DNA of 64,000 nucleotides from GCA-2733415 sp964276095 (GTDB lineage Bacteria > Bacteroidota > Bacteroidia > Flavobacteriales > Flavobacteriaceae): assembly GCA_964276095.1 (NCBI GenBank), contig CAXYDR010000003.1:1718040-1782039 (forward strand), read 5' to 3'. Position 1 is the first letter of the stretch; the number at the start of each line of letters is the position of its first letter. A program made the position numbers and the translations under genes. Shown here piece by piece: positions 7,603-15,760 of this stretch. Under the pieces are notes generated by a model that was given only the letters and a program-made list of their open reading frames with translations, ran no database searches and was not told where the DNA came from.

Positions 7603-8757
7603 ATGAAAATAGGAATTATAGGTTCTGGTACCATGGGAAGTGGTATCGCACAAGTAGCGGCAACTTCAGGGTGTGCTGTGAAAATATATGATACTAAACA
7701 GGAAGCTTTAGATAAAAGTAAGGCTAGTTTAGAAAAAGTATTAGCAAGATTAGTTGTTAAAGGAAGAATTGATGAGACTGAAAAGGCAAGAATTCAAAGG
7801 AACATTTCTTATGTAAATACTCTAAAAGATCTAGGAGATTCAAACTTAACTATTGAAGCTATAGTTGAGAATTTAGGGATTAAACAAAAGGTGTTTTCAG
7901 AATTGGAAACATATGTTGCTGATGATTGTATTATAGCTTCTAATACTTCTTCTTTGTCAATTGCATCAATTGCAGCGTCTTTACAAAAACCAGAGCGTTG
8001 TGTAGGAATTCATTTCTTTAATCCAGCTCCTTTGATGAAGTTGGTTGAGGTAATTCCTGCAATTCAAACTTCACAGGAAGTATTAGACAAAGCTACTAAG
8101 ACAATATCTGATTGGAAAAAAGTTGTAGCGGTTGCTAAAGACACTCCTGGATTTATTGTGAATCGTGTAGCGAGACCTTTTTATGGAGAAGCATTACGTA
8201 TTTACGAAGAAGGAATAGCAGATTTTGTAACTATTGACTGGGCTTTAAAAAGCTTAGGTGGATTTAGAATGGGGCCATTTGAATTAATGGATTTCATAGG
8301 GAATGATGTAAACTATACAGTTACTGAAACTGTTTTTACAGCATTTTACTTTGACCCTAGATACAAGCCAGCTTTTACTCAAAAACGTTTTTCTGAAGCA
8401 GGATATTTAGGAAGAAAATCAGGAAGAGGATATTACGATTATTCTGAAGGAGCTGTAAAGCCTTCACCAACAGAAGATAAAGTAATTGCACAAACAATTT
8501 TTGATAGAGTGTTAATGATGCTAATTAATGAAGCAGCTGACGCTTTGTTTTTAAATGTAGCGTCTGCAACTGATATTGACAACGCTATGACTAAAGGAGT
8601 AAATTACCCTAAAGGATTATTGGCTTGGGCAGATGAGAAAGGAATTGCTTGGTGTGTAGACAAACTAGATGCTATGTATAACGAGTATCATGAAGATCGT
8701 TACAGATGTTCTCCGTTATTACGTAAAATGAATAGAGAAGGAAAAACATTCTTTTAA
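7603..8757 (+). CDS. paaH: 3-hydroxyacyl-CoA dehydrogenase PaaH
   Basis: 384 residues. It oxidises 3-hydroxyadipyl-CoA to 3-oxoadipyl-CoA with NAD+. The N-terminal Rossmann domain begins GIIGSGTMGSG (residues 4-14). The catalytic His-Glu pair is H137 (GIHFFNPAP) and E149 (KLVEV). Two C-terminal 3HCDH helical regions follow, about 185-285 and 300-384; GRKSGRGYYDYSE marks the end of the first. It is shorter than E. coli PaaH (about 475 residues) but complete for the family. Its stop is one base before the paaI start, indicating tight cotranscription. Confidence 0.93.
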   Translation: MKIGIIGSGTMGSGIAQVAATSGCAVKIYDTKQEALDKSKASLEKVLARLVVKGRIDETEKARIQRNISYVNTLKDLGDSNLTIEAIVENLGIKQKVFSELETYVADDCIIASNTSSLSIASIAASLQKPERCVGIHFFNPAPLMKLVEVIPAIQTSQEVLDKATKTISDWKKVVAVAKDTPGFIVNRVARPFYGEALRIYEEGIADFVTIDWALKSLGGFRMGPFELMDFIGNDVNYTVTETVFTAFYFDPRYKPAFTQKRFSEAGYLGRKSGRGYYDYSEGAVKPSPTEDKVIAQTIFDRVLMMLINEAADALFLNVASATDIDNAMTKGVNYPKGLLAWADEKGIAWCVDKLDAMYNEYHEDRYRCSPLLRKMNREGKTFF

Positions 8758-8758
8758 A

Positions 8759-9163
8759 ATGACACCAAAAGAGATTGTCCATAAAATGTATGATAACGAC
8801 CCTTTTTCTAAATGGTTAGGAATTGAGATTGATCATATAGCTGAAGGTACTTGTCAGTTATCAATGACCATTCGTAAAGAAATGCTAAATGGGTTTGGTA
8901 TCGCTCATGGAGGTATTACGTATTCCATAGCAGATAGTGCATTAGCATTTGCAGCGAATACGCATGGAAGACAATCGGTATCTATAGATACTTCAATTAA
9001 TCATACGGAAACTTTAAAAGAAGGTGATAAGATTGTAGCAATAGCAAAGGAAGAATCATTGAAAAATAGATTTGGATTTTATAAAATAGAAATAAAAAGA
9101 GACGATACAATAGTGGCCTTGTTTAAAGGAACTGTTTATCGAACAAATAAAGATTGGGAATAA
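8759..9163 (+). CDS. paaI: Hydroxyphenylacetyl-CoA thioesterase PaaI
   Basis: 134-residue hot-dog-fold thioesterase. In other bacteria PaaI removes CoA from dead-end or accumulating (hydroxy)phenylacetyl-CoA intermediates and so rescues CoA. The signature is NGFGIAHGGITYSIADSALAF, with D59 at the position of the catalytic Asp and N44 and G51 nearby. It starts 1 bp after paaH and ends 1 bp before paaJ, so it sits inside a translationally coupled H-I-J group. Confidence 0.92.
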   Translation: MTPKEIVHKMYDNDPFSKWLGIEIDHIAEGTCQLSMTIRKEMLNGFGIAHGGITYSIADSALAFAANTHGRQSVSIDTSINHTETLKEGDKIVAIAKEESLKNRFGFYKIEIKRDDTIVALFKGTVYRTNKDWE

Positions 9164-9164
9164 C

Positions 9165-10379
9165 ATGAAAGAAGCATATATCATTGATGGAGTTCGTACT
9201 CCAATAGGAAAATATAAAGGAACATTATCACCTGTTAGAACAGATGATTTAGGAGCATTAGTAATTAAAGCTGTTGCGGAACGTAATCCGAACATACCTA
9301 AAGACGCTTATGAAGATGTTATTATGGGATGTGCTAATCAAGCAGGAGAAGATAATCGTAATGTAGCCCGTATGTCATCTTTATTAGCAGGCTTGCCTCA
9401 TACCGTTCCTGGTGAAACAGTTAACAGATTGTGTAGTTCAGGATTGTCTGCAATTATACATGCTAATAGAGCAATTAAAGCAGGAGATGGGGATGTGTTT
9501 ATTGCAGGTGGTGTAGAGCATATGACACGTGGACCCTTCGCTATATCTAAACCATCAAGTGGATTTGGAGGTGATTCTAAAATGTACGATACTACTTTCG
9601 GATGGCGTTTTGTGAATCCTAAGATGCACAAAATGTACGGAACAGACGGAATGGGAGTTACCGCTGAAAATTTAGTAGAAAAATATAATATATCAAGAGA
9701 AGATCAAGATGCTTTTGCATATAGAAGTCAGATGAAAGCTACTAAAGCTCAAGAATCAGGACGTTTAGCAAAAGAAATAGTAAATGTAGAGATTCCACAA
9801 CGTAAAAAAGATCCTATCATTTTTGCAAATGATGAGTTTATAAAACCAACAACTACTCTTGCAATATTAGCAAAATTACGTGGAGCTTTCAAAAAAGAAG
9901 GTGGAAGTGTAACCGCTGGTAATGCATCTGGATTAAATGATGGTGCAGCTGCTACTATTATTGCTTCTGAAGCTGCGGTTAAGAAATACGGGTTAAAACC
10001 AATGGCAAGAATAGTAAGTTCTGCAGTTGTTGGTGTTGAGCCAAGAATCATGGGGATTGGTCCTGTTAATGCTTCAAATAAAGCATTAGCAAAAGCTGGA
10101 TTAACGATGGCTGATATGGATGTAATTGAATTAAATGAAGCATTTGCAGCACAGAGTTTAGCTTGTATCCGTGAATGGGGATTAGCTGATGATGATGCAC
10201 GCATCAATCCAAACGGAGGAGCAATTGCAATTGGTCATCCATTAGGAGTAACTGGTGCAAGAATTGCATATTCGGCAGCTTTAGAATTGCAGGAAACTAA
10301 TAAACGATATGCTTTAATTACTATGTGTATCGGTGTTGGTCAAGGATATGCTGCTATTATTGAAAATGTAAATTTGTAG
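9165..10379 (+). CDS. paaJ: 3-oxoadipyl-CoA/3-oxo-5,6-dehydrosuberyl-CoA thiolase PaaJ
   Basis: 404-residue thiolase that performs two cleavages in the pathway, giving acetyl-CoA and finally succinyl-CoA. The nucleophile is C90 in NRLCSSGLSA. IAIGHPLGVTGAR carries the His, and the second Cys is in MCIGVGQGYA near the C-terminus. The opening AYIIDGVRTPIGKYKG is typical of the PaaJ/PcaF type. It follows paaI by 1 bp and is followed 13 bp later by the VOC gene. Confidence 0.95.
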   Translation: MKEAYIIDGVRTPIGKYKGTLSPVRTDDLGALVIKAVAERNPNIPKDAYEDVIMGCANQAGEDNRNVARMSSLLAGLPHTVPGETVNRLCSSGLSAIIHANRAIKAGDGDVFIAGGVEHMTRGPFAISKPSSGFGGDSKMYDTTFGWRFVNPKMHKMYGTDGMGVTAENLVEKYNISREDQDAFAYRSQMKATKAQESGRLAKEIVNVEIPQRKKDPIIFANDEFIKPTTTLAILAKLRGAFKKEGGSVTAGNASGLNDGAAATIIASEAAVKKYGLKPMARIVSSAVVGVEPRIMGIGPVNASNKALAKAGLTMADMDVIELNEAFAAQSLACIREWGLADDDARINPNGGAIAIGHPLGVTGARIAYSAALELQETNKRYALITMCIGVGQGYAAIIENVNL

Positions 10380-10392
10380 AATCTCTTTAAAT

Positions 10393-10785
10393 ATGAAAAT
10401 AGAAAGAACAGGTTTGATATTATATGTTGTAAAATATGACGAATGCGTTTTGTTTTATAAAGATATAATGAACTTAGATATTCTATTTAAAAATGAAGAG
10501 CTAACTTGTTTTGACTTTTTCGGAACCTACCTAATGGTAGAACGAGAAGATAGAAATGAATTTTTAGAGAGTGATTTAGGAATGCCTGAAAATTTTAGTT
10601 GTTTGCGAATGAATGTCGCTAATGTAGAAGAATTTTCAGATCAACTAAAAGCAAAAGGAGTTGCTGTGAATTACCAAGAACATTCATGGGGAACTATTGC
10701 AAAATTTAAGGATCCAAATGGAAATTTAATCGCCTTTAAAGACGAAGTAGGTTTTGCTAAACAAATAGAAGAATATAAAAAATAA
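10393..10785 (+). CDS. VOC/glyoxalase-family protein in the paa operon
   Basis: 130 residues with the vicinal-oxygen-chelate fold pattern: an opening beta strand GLILYVVKYDECVLFYKDIM, a central YLMVE strand, and a C-terminal half ending FKDPNGNLIAF. It is cotranscribed, lying 13 bp after paaJ. The fold covers lyases, dioxygenases and resistance proteins, and I cannot assign a reaction. By context it may act on a reactive side product such as an epoxide or aldehyde. The spacer before paaZ (77 bp) holds a GAATAC-type repeat. Confidence 0.7.
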   Translation: MKIERTGLILYVVKYDECVLFYKDIMNLDILFKNEELTCFDFFGTYLMVEREDRNEFLESDLGMPENFSCLRMNVANVEEFSDQLKAKGVAVNYQEHSWGTIAKFKDPNGNLIAFKDEVGFAKQIEEYKK

Positions 10786-10862
10786 CGAATACTGTATCCT
10801 AAATATCGAAGCATTTTCTGCTACAATGTTTATGATTCGGTATTCATCATTAGATATTAAAA
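10786..10862. repeat. Spacer with GAATAC...TTCGGTATTC repeat
   Basis: GAATACTGTATCC on the left and ATTCGGTATTCATCATT on the right form imperfect inverted arms. The same words appear in the spacers at 3993-4066 and 14560-14604. No gene is present. Confidence 0.45.
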
Positions 10863-13358
10863 ATGAATAAATTAGAAAACTACATAAACGGTCACTGGGT
10901 TGCAGGAGAAGGTGATGGAACTCCAATGTTTGATTCCGTAACCGGAGAAATTATTGGCTTCTCAACTACTGCAGGATTAGATATTCCTAATGTATTACAA
11001 TACGGAAGAACTAAAGGAGGAGAGAAATTACGTAAAATGACTTTTCAAGAGCGTGGGAACATGCTTAAGACTTTGGCATTGTACCTTACAAAAAGGAAAA
11101 GAGAATTCTACGAATTAAGTTACAGATCTGGAGCAACTAAAGTTGATAGCTGGATAGATATAGAAGGTGGTTTTGGTAATTTATTTGCCAATGCATCGTT
11201 ACGTAAATTATTCCCTAACAAGCCTTTTCATGTAGAAGGAGATCCGATAGATTTATCTAAAGGAGGTCGTTTTATGGCGCATCATATTTTAGTGCCTAAA
11301 AAAGGAGTTGCTGTTCATATTAATGCTTTTAACTTTCCTATTTGGGGAATGTTAGAAAAATGTGCAGTAAACTGGATGGCAGGTATGCCAGCAGTAGTAT
11401 TGCCTGCACCACAAACAGCTTATTTAACTGAAGCAGTAGTTAGAGTGATTGTAGATTCAGGTATTTTACCAGAAGGAGCTTTACAGTTATTGAGTGGTAT
11501 GACTAAAAATATTTTAGATACTGTAGACTCTCAAGATGTAGTAACCTTTACAGGTTCTGCACATACTGGACGTATTTTAAAAGCACATCCAAGATTATTG
11601 CAAGAAGCGGTTCCGTTTACTATGGAAGCAGATTCTTTAAATTGCTCTATTCTTGGTAAAGATGCTGTTCCTGGAACTCCTGAATTTGATTTATTCGTAA
11701 AGGAAGTTCGTAAAGAAATGACGGTAAAAACAGGACAGAAATGTACTGCTATTCGTCGTATTATGGTTCCAGAAAATTTAGTAGAAGATGTTCAAATAGC
11801 TTTAGGAAAGCAATTGGATAAAGTAACTATTGGTGATCCTCGATTAAAAGAGGTTCGTATGGGAGCGCTAGTAAGTAAAGCACAAGTACAGAGTGTTAAA
11901 GATCAGGTAGCTAAATTATCAAAAACTGCACAGATAGTATATGGTGATTTGGATACAGTAGATGTTGTTGGAGCTGATGCTGAAAAAGGAGCTTTTATGA
12001 AGCCTATTTTAATGCGCGAAGACAATCCGTTTACAAATACTGCGGTTCATGAATTAGAAGCATTTGGACCTGTCAGTACAATAATGCCTTATAAAGATTT
12101 AGATGAAGCAATTACTTTAGCTCAAATGGGTAAAGGGTCGTTAGTGTCTTCTATATTTACGTATGATGATAAAATTGCTAGTGATTATATCGTTGAAGCT
12201 GCTTCACATCACGGTCGTATTTTAGTTGGAAACAGAGAAAATGCAAAAGTAAGTACAGGTCATGGTTCTCCATTACCACAGTTGACTCACGGTGGTCCAG
12301 GTAGAGCTGGAGGAGGTGAAGAAATGGGTGGAATGCGTGGTGTAAAACATTACATGCAACGTTGTGCTATTCAAGGAACTCCAACAACTTTAACAGAAGT
12401 TACAGGGATTTATCAACCTAATGCAGATTATAAAGAAACGGACAAGCATCCGTTTGCTTATCATTGGGAAGATATCAAACCAGGGATGTCGTTAAAAACA
12501 CATAACCGTACTGTTACAGATACTGATATAATCAACTTCGGAAATTTAACTTGGGATCATTTTTATGCCCATACAGATATCACTTCTTTAGAAGGAAGTA
12601 TTTTTGAAAAACGTACAGCGCATGGATATTTCATAATTGCAGCAGCAGCTGGATTATTTGTATATCCTAATAAAGGACCTGTAGCAGCAAATTATGGTTT
12701 AGAAGAATGTAGATTCTTACGTCCTATTTATCATAACGATACTATTTATGTGCGTTTGACATGTAAAGAATGTGTTGATCGTGATTCTAGAGGAACAGAA
12801 TTACCTAGTGGAATTGTAAAATGGTTTGTTGAGGTTTTTGATCAAGATGATGAATTAGTTGCAGTAGCGACTATTTTAACGATGGTTCAAAAGAAAAGCC
12901 CATTCTTAGATATTAATAAAAAGACTATTTCAGGTTACTTGAATAAGTTATCAGAAGATGCTAAACCAGAATGGGGAACTATGAGTGCTCAGGAAATGGT
13001 AGAACATTTAGAATATTCATTAAGAGTTGCGTCTGGAGAAGTTCAGGATTTTGAAATTGAAACACCAGAGAAAATTTTAGAGCAAGTACATGAGTCTTTA
13101 TATACACATATTGCAATGCCTAAAAATTATAAAGCACCTGTTGTGTTACAAGATAGATTAGCAGAAATGCAATATCAAAACTTAGCAGAAGCAAAAGTGA
13201 AATTGATGGAAGCATATGAAACTTTTGAATTGTACTTCAAAGAAAACCCAGATACAGTAACGAAAAATGCTGTTTTTGGAATGTTGAATAAATTTGAATG
13301 GAACTTAACACATACGAAGCATTTTAACCATCATTTTGAACAATTTGGTTTGCTTTAA
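10863..13358 (+). CDS. paaZ: Bifunctional oxepin-CoA hydrolase/aldehyde dehydrogenase PaaZ with an extra C-terminal DUF1569 (DinB-like) domain
   Basis: 831 residues; E. coli PaaZ has 681. It hydrolyses oxepin-CoA to open the ring, then oxidises the resulting semialdehyde. The aldehyde dehydrogenase domain (about 1-520) keeps E255 (MEADSLN) and C294 (TGQKCTA). The MaoC-like hydratase domain (about 530-677) keeps D565 and H570 (WDHFYAHTD) and RTAHGYF. Residues 685-831 are additional: GTMSAQEMVEHLEYSL and the last helix HTKHFNHHFEQFG are typical of DUF1569, a DinB-like four-helix fold with possible His metal ligands (H715, H820, H824). The role of this third domain is unknown; a metal-dependent thiol or stress function is only inference. 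All expected catalytic residues are intact. Confidence 0.95.
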   Translation: MNKLENYINGHWVAGEGDGTPMFDSVTGEIIGFSTTAGLDIPNVLQYGRTKGGEKLRKMTFQERGNMLKTLALYLTKRKREFYELSYRSGATKVDSWIDIEGGFGNLFANASLRKLFPNKPFHVEGDPIDLSKGGRFMAHHILVPKKGVAVHINAFNFPIWGMLEKCAVNWMAGMPAVVLPAPQTAYLTEAVVRVIVDSGILPEGALQLLSGMTKNILDTVDSQDVVTFTGSAHTGRILKAHPRLLQEAVPFTMEADSLNCSILGKDAVPGTPEFDLFVKEVRKEMTVKTGQKCTAIRRIMVPENLVEDVQIALGKQLDKVTIGDPRLKEVRMGALVSKAQVQSVKDQVAKLSKTAQIVYGDLDTVDVVGADAEKGAFMKPILMREDNPFTNTAVHELEAFGPVSTIMPYKDLDEAITLAQMGKGSLVSSIFTYDDKIASDYIVEAASHHGRILVGNRENAKVSTGHGSPLPQLTHGGPGRAGGGEEMGGMRGVKHYMQRCAIQGTPTTLTEVTGIYQPNADYKETDKHPFAYHWEDIKPGMSLKTHNRTVTDTDIINFGNLTWDHFYAHTDITSLEGSIFEKRTAHGYFIIAAAAGLFVYPNKGPVAANYGLEECRFLRPIYHNDTIYVRLTCKECVDRDSRGTELPSGIVKWFVEVFDQDDELVAVATILTMVQKKSPFLDINKKTISGYLNKLSEDAKPEWGTMSAQEMVEHLEYSLRVASGEVQDFEIETPEKILEQVHESLYTHIAMPKNYKAPVVLQDRLAEMQYQNLAEAKVKLMEAYETFELYFKENPDTVTKNAVFGMLNKFEWNLTHTKHFNHHFEQFGLL

Positions 13359-13375
13359 AAATGAAATATTATAAT

Positions 13376-13410
13376 GAAAGTCATCGCGCATTTATTGCGC
13401 GAACGCTTTC
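13376..13410. repeat. Hairpin between paaZ and the GIY-YIG gene
   Basis: GAAAG-TCA-TCGCGCA-TTTAT-TGCGCGA-ACG-CTTTC folds into a 12-bp stem with a symmetric 3-nt internal loop. It is one of the two hairpins flanking the GIY-YIG gene, the other being at 13755-13775. Confidence 0.8.
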
Positions 13411-13432
13411 AATGATTTCTAATATTATTTAG

Positions 13433-13717
13433 ATGCCTAAGAAGTATTATACATACATTCTAACACATGAAAGGAATCATATTTTTTATGTTGGAATAAC
13501 GAATAATATTGAAAGGAGAATATCAGAACATAAGGAAAGTACACATGGAACTCATGTTGGTCGTTATAATATTAAAAAGTTAGTCTACTTTGAAGAGCAT
13601 TCCGATGTGAGAATAGCTATCAAAAGAGAAAAGACTATAAAGAAATGGAAAAGAGAATGGAAGGTTAATATTATCACAGAACAAAATCCAGAGTGGTTGG
13701 ATTTAAGTGATAAATAG
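13433..13717 (+). CDS. GIY-YIG superfamily nuclease (small stand-alone type)
   Basis: 94-residue protein of the small GIY-YIG endonuclease group (COG2827 type). YTYILTH and YVGITNNIERRISEHK form the GIY-YIG core, with the catalytic Arg in ERRI. KREKTIKKWKREWKVNII and NPEWLDLS form the usual C-terminal part. It lies inside the phenylacetate operon between paaZ and the paaF-like gene, where no nuclease is expected, and is flanked on both sides by GC-rich hairpins. This suggests a small mobile or selfish unit that inserted without breaking the operon. A catalytic Glu corresponding to the canonical motif is probably the E at AIKREKT. Substrate and function are unknown. Confidence 0.85.
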   Translation: MPKKYYTYILTHERNHIFYVGITNNIERRISEHKESTHGTHVGRYNIKKLVYFEEHSDVRIAIKREKTIKKWKREWKVNIITEQNPEWLDLSDK

Positions 13718-13754
13718 GATCTTTCTAAATATAATTAGAAATAAATAGCAACCG

Positions 13755-13775
13755 AATCCGCAACAAGTGCGGATT
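13755..13775. repeat. Hairpin after the GIY-YIG gene
   Basis: AATCCGCA-ACAAG-TGCGGATT is a perfect 8-bp stem with a 5-nt loop and no T run. It ends 15 bp before the ATG of the paaF-like gene. Confidence 0.8.
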
Positions 13776-13790
13776 GACATATTAAAAGCA

Positions 13791-14543
13791 ATGACAGCAC
13801 CATACGTAAAACAAAGCATAGAAAATGGAGTAGGAACAATTGAGTTTTTCCATCCAGCACATAATTCATTACCAGGAGATATTTTAGCGCAGTTAGCTGA
13901 TGCAATTACTGCAGCAGGAACCAATGATGCTATAAAAGTAGTTGTATTAAAAAGTGGAGGAGCACGTACTTTCTGTGCAGGAGCTAGTTTTAAAGAATTA
14001 ATGACAATTAACGATGCAGAAACAGGAAAAGTGTTCTTTTCGGGGTTTGCTAATGTAATTAACGCAATGCGTAAATGTCCAAAGTTTATTATCGGACGTG
14101 TACAAGGGAAAACCGTAGGAGGAGGAGTAGGAATTGCTTCTGCTACTGATTATTGTATGGCTTCTAAATTTGCTTCTATTAAATTAAGCGAATTAAACAT
14201 TGGTATCGGGCCATTTGTTGTTGGACCAGCAGTAGAACGTAAATTAGGTTTAACAGGAATGTCACAAATTGCTATTGATGCAAATACATTTTATTCAGCT
14301 GAGTGGGCACAAGCTAAAGGTTTGTATACGCAAGTGTATGAGTCTACAGAAGAATTAGATGAAGCAGTAAAAGCATTTGCTGAAAACTTATGTACTTATA
14401 ATCCAGAAGCAATGATGGAAATGAAAAAGATCATGTGGGCAGGAACAGAACACTGGGATACTTTATTAGCGGAAAGAGCAATTATTTCGGGTAGATTAGT
14501 ATTGTCTGATTTCACAAAAGAGACTCTTAAGAGATTTAAGTAA
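13791..14543 (+). CDS. paaF: Enoyl-CoA hydratase/isomerase family protein, probable PaaF
   Basis: 250-residue crotonase-fold protein. Expected role is hydration of 2,3-dehydroadipyl-CoA. I chose ATG 13791 (MTAPYVKQ); an in-frame GTG at 13767 lies inside a hairpin and is unlikely. FCAGASFKEL marks the oxyanion-hole region. GKTVGGGVGIASATDYCMA and SIKLSELNIGIGPFVVGPA mark the active-site loops. The second catalytic Glu (in KLSELN) is present, but the position of the first Glu of hydratases (after GGG-V) is Gly. So either the chemistry relies on one Glu or the enzyme is an isomerase. Its place between paaZ and paaY supports PaaF, with less certainty than the other paa calls. Confidence 0.75.
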   Translation: MTAPYVKQSIENGVGTIEFFHPAHNSLPGDILAQLADAITAAGTNDAIKVVVLKSGGARTFCAGASFKELMTINDAETGKVFFSGFANVINAMRKCPKFIIGRVQGKTVGGGVGIASATDYCMASKFASIKLSELNIGIGPFVVGPAVERKLGLTGMSQIAIDANTFYSAEWAQAKGLYTQVYESTEELDEAVKAFAENLCTYNPEAMMEMKKIMWAGTEHWDTLLAERAIISGRLVLSDFTKETLKRFK

Positions 14544-14559
14544 AAATAAGGAATATTAA

Positions 14560-14604
14560 ACACCGAATAATGAAGTGTTTCCATTTCATCATTCGGTGTT
14601 TTTT
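14560..14604. repeat. Hairpin in the paaF-paaY spacer
   Basis: AACACCGAAT (14560-14569) pairs with ATTCGGTGTT further right, enclosing AATGAA...TTCATC words, and a short T run follows. It could terminate partially. It shares the ACCGAA/TTCGGT core with the spacers at 3993-4066 and 10786-10862. Confidence 0.6.
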
Positions 14605-14624
14605 GTTCTATATTCAACATTCAT

Positions 14625-15221
14625 ATGATATATTCATTTAAAGGATTCGTTCCTGTAGTTCATGAAACTAGTTTTGTACATCCTTTAGCAGCTGTTATAG
14701 GAAACGTTATTATTGGTAAGAACTGTTACATAGGGCCTGGAGCTGCTATTCGTGGAGATTGGGGAGAGATTATTTTAGAAGATGGAGTAAATGTACAAGA
14801 AAATTGCACCGTACACATGTTTCCAGGGAAATCGATTGCGCTAAAGGAGTCTGCTCATATTGGTCATGGAGCTATTATCCATGGCGCAAATTTGGGGAGA
14901 AATTGTATGATAGGGATGAACTCTGTTATTATGGATGATGCGGTTATTGGTGATGAATGTATCGTTGGCGCAATGGCTTTTGTAAAGGCAAACGCTGTAT
15001 TTGAAAAGCGTCAATTAATAGTTGGTAATCCAGCGAAAGCAATAAAAGAGGTTTCTGAAGAAATGATAGGATGGAAAACCAAAGGAACTCAATTGTATCA
15101 AACATTACCTGCTGATTGTCATGAAACCATGAAAGAGGTAGAGCCTTTAAGAGAAATCCCAAAAGACAGACCTACTCAAGAAGATTTTTATAAAACTTTA
15201 AATGAATTTTTGAAGAAATGA
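14625..15221 (+). CDS. paaY: PaaY-like gamma-carbonic-anhydrase-fold thioesterase
   Basis: 198-residue left-handed beta-helix (hexapeptide repeat) protein. Metal-binding histidines H64 (CTVHMFPGKS), H81 (HIGHG) and H86 (AIIHG) fit the gamma-carbonic anhydrase/PaaY pattern. RGDWGEIILEDGVNVQENC and AIIHGANLGRNCMIGMNSV are family landmarks. In the pathway, PaaY hydrolyses a CoA dead-end product (2-hydroxycyclohepta-1,4,6-triene-1-formyl-CoA) and so protects the CoA pool. Length fits PaaY (about 196). It overlaps the following acetyltransferase gene by 4 bp (ATGA). Confidence 0.85.
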   Translation: MIYSFKGFVPVVHETSFVHPLAAVIGNVIIGKNCYIGPGAAIRGDWGEIILEDGVNVQENCTVHMFPGKSIALKESAHIGHGAIIHGANLGRNCMIGMNSVIMDDAVIGDECIVGAMAFVKANAVFEKRQLIVGNPAKAIKEVSEEMIGWKTKGTQLYQTLPADCHETMKEVEPLREIPKDRPTQEDFYKTLNEFLKK

Positions 15222-15760
15222 TGCCCAACCAACCAATAGAAACCGAACGCCTTATTTTAAGAGAAGTACTTACTACGGATGTAGAAGGAATGTTTGAGTT
15301 AGATTCCAATCCTGAAGTGCATAAGTATTTGGGTAATAAGCCTATTACAAAAAAAGACCAAGCTGTAAAAGCTATTGAATTTCTTCAACAACAATATAAA
15401 GAAAGAGGAACCGCAAGATGGGCAGTGATCCATAAAGAAACAAACGAGTTTATGGGCTGGTCTGGAATAAAATACATTACAGAAGCTGAGCAAATGAATG
15501 AGGTTTATAATGTATATGAATTAGGCTATCGTTTCATGCCAAAGTTTTGGGGTAAAGGGTATGCAACCGAAGCAGCTCAAGCTTGGGTAGATTATGCATT
15601 TAATGAAATGAAAATCAAAAGTTTTTACGCAGCAGCAGATGTTCCAAATAAAGGTTCTGTAAATGTGTTGCAAAAAGTAGGTTTTAAAATTACGGGTGAA
15701 TTTCTTTTTGAGTTTGAAGATATAAAGGAACAATGTTATTGGTTAGAACAACATAGATAA
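15218..15760 (+). CDS. GNAT-family N-acetyltransferase (RimJ/RimL-like)
   Basis: 180 residues. It opens TERLILREVLTTDVEGMFEL, the signature of the RimJ/RimL-type GNAT branch. The acetyl-CoA-binding region is ELGYRFMPKFWGKGYATEAA, followed by ADVPNKGSVNVLQKVGFK. It is cytosolic and its substrate is unknown. It overlaps paaY by 4 bp and the next gene by 1 bp, so it is cotranscribed with the end of the paa operon. I see no evidence that it takes part in phenylacetate breakdown. Confidence 0.85.
   Translation: MMPNQPIETERLILREVLTTDVEGMFELDSNPEVHKYLGNKPITKKDQAVKAIEFLQQQYKERGTARWAVIHKETNEFMGWSGIKYITEAEQMNEVYNVYELGYRFMPKFWGKGYATEAAQAWVDYAFNEMKIKSFYAAADVPNKGSVNVLQKVGFKITGEFLFEFEDIKEQCYWLEQHR

Noticed and set aside
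9749..10207. 152-codon minus-strand ORF
   Set aside because: Antisense to paaJ in a codon-aligned frame; no recognisable protein features.
13767..13790. GTG-initiated extension of the paaF-like gene
   Set aside because: The GTG lies in the stem region of the hairpin at 13755-13775. ATG 13791 gives the usual N-terminus.
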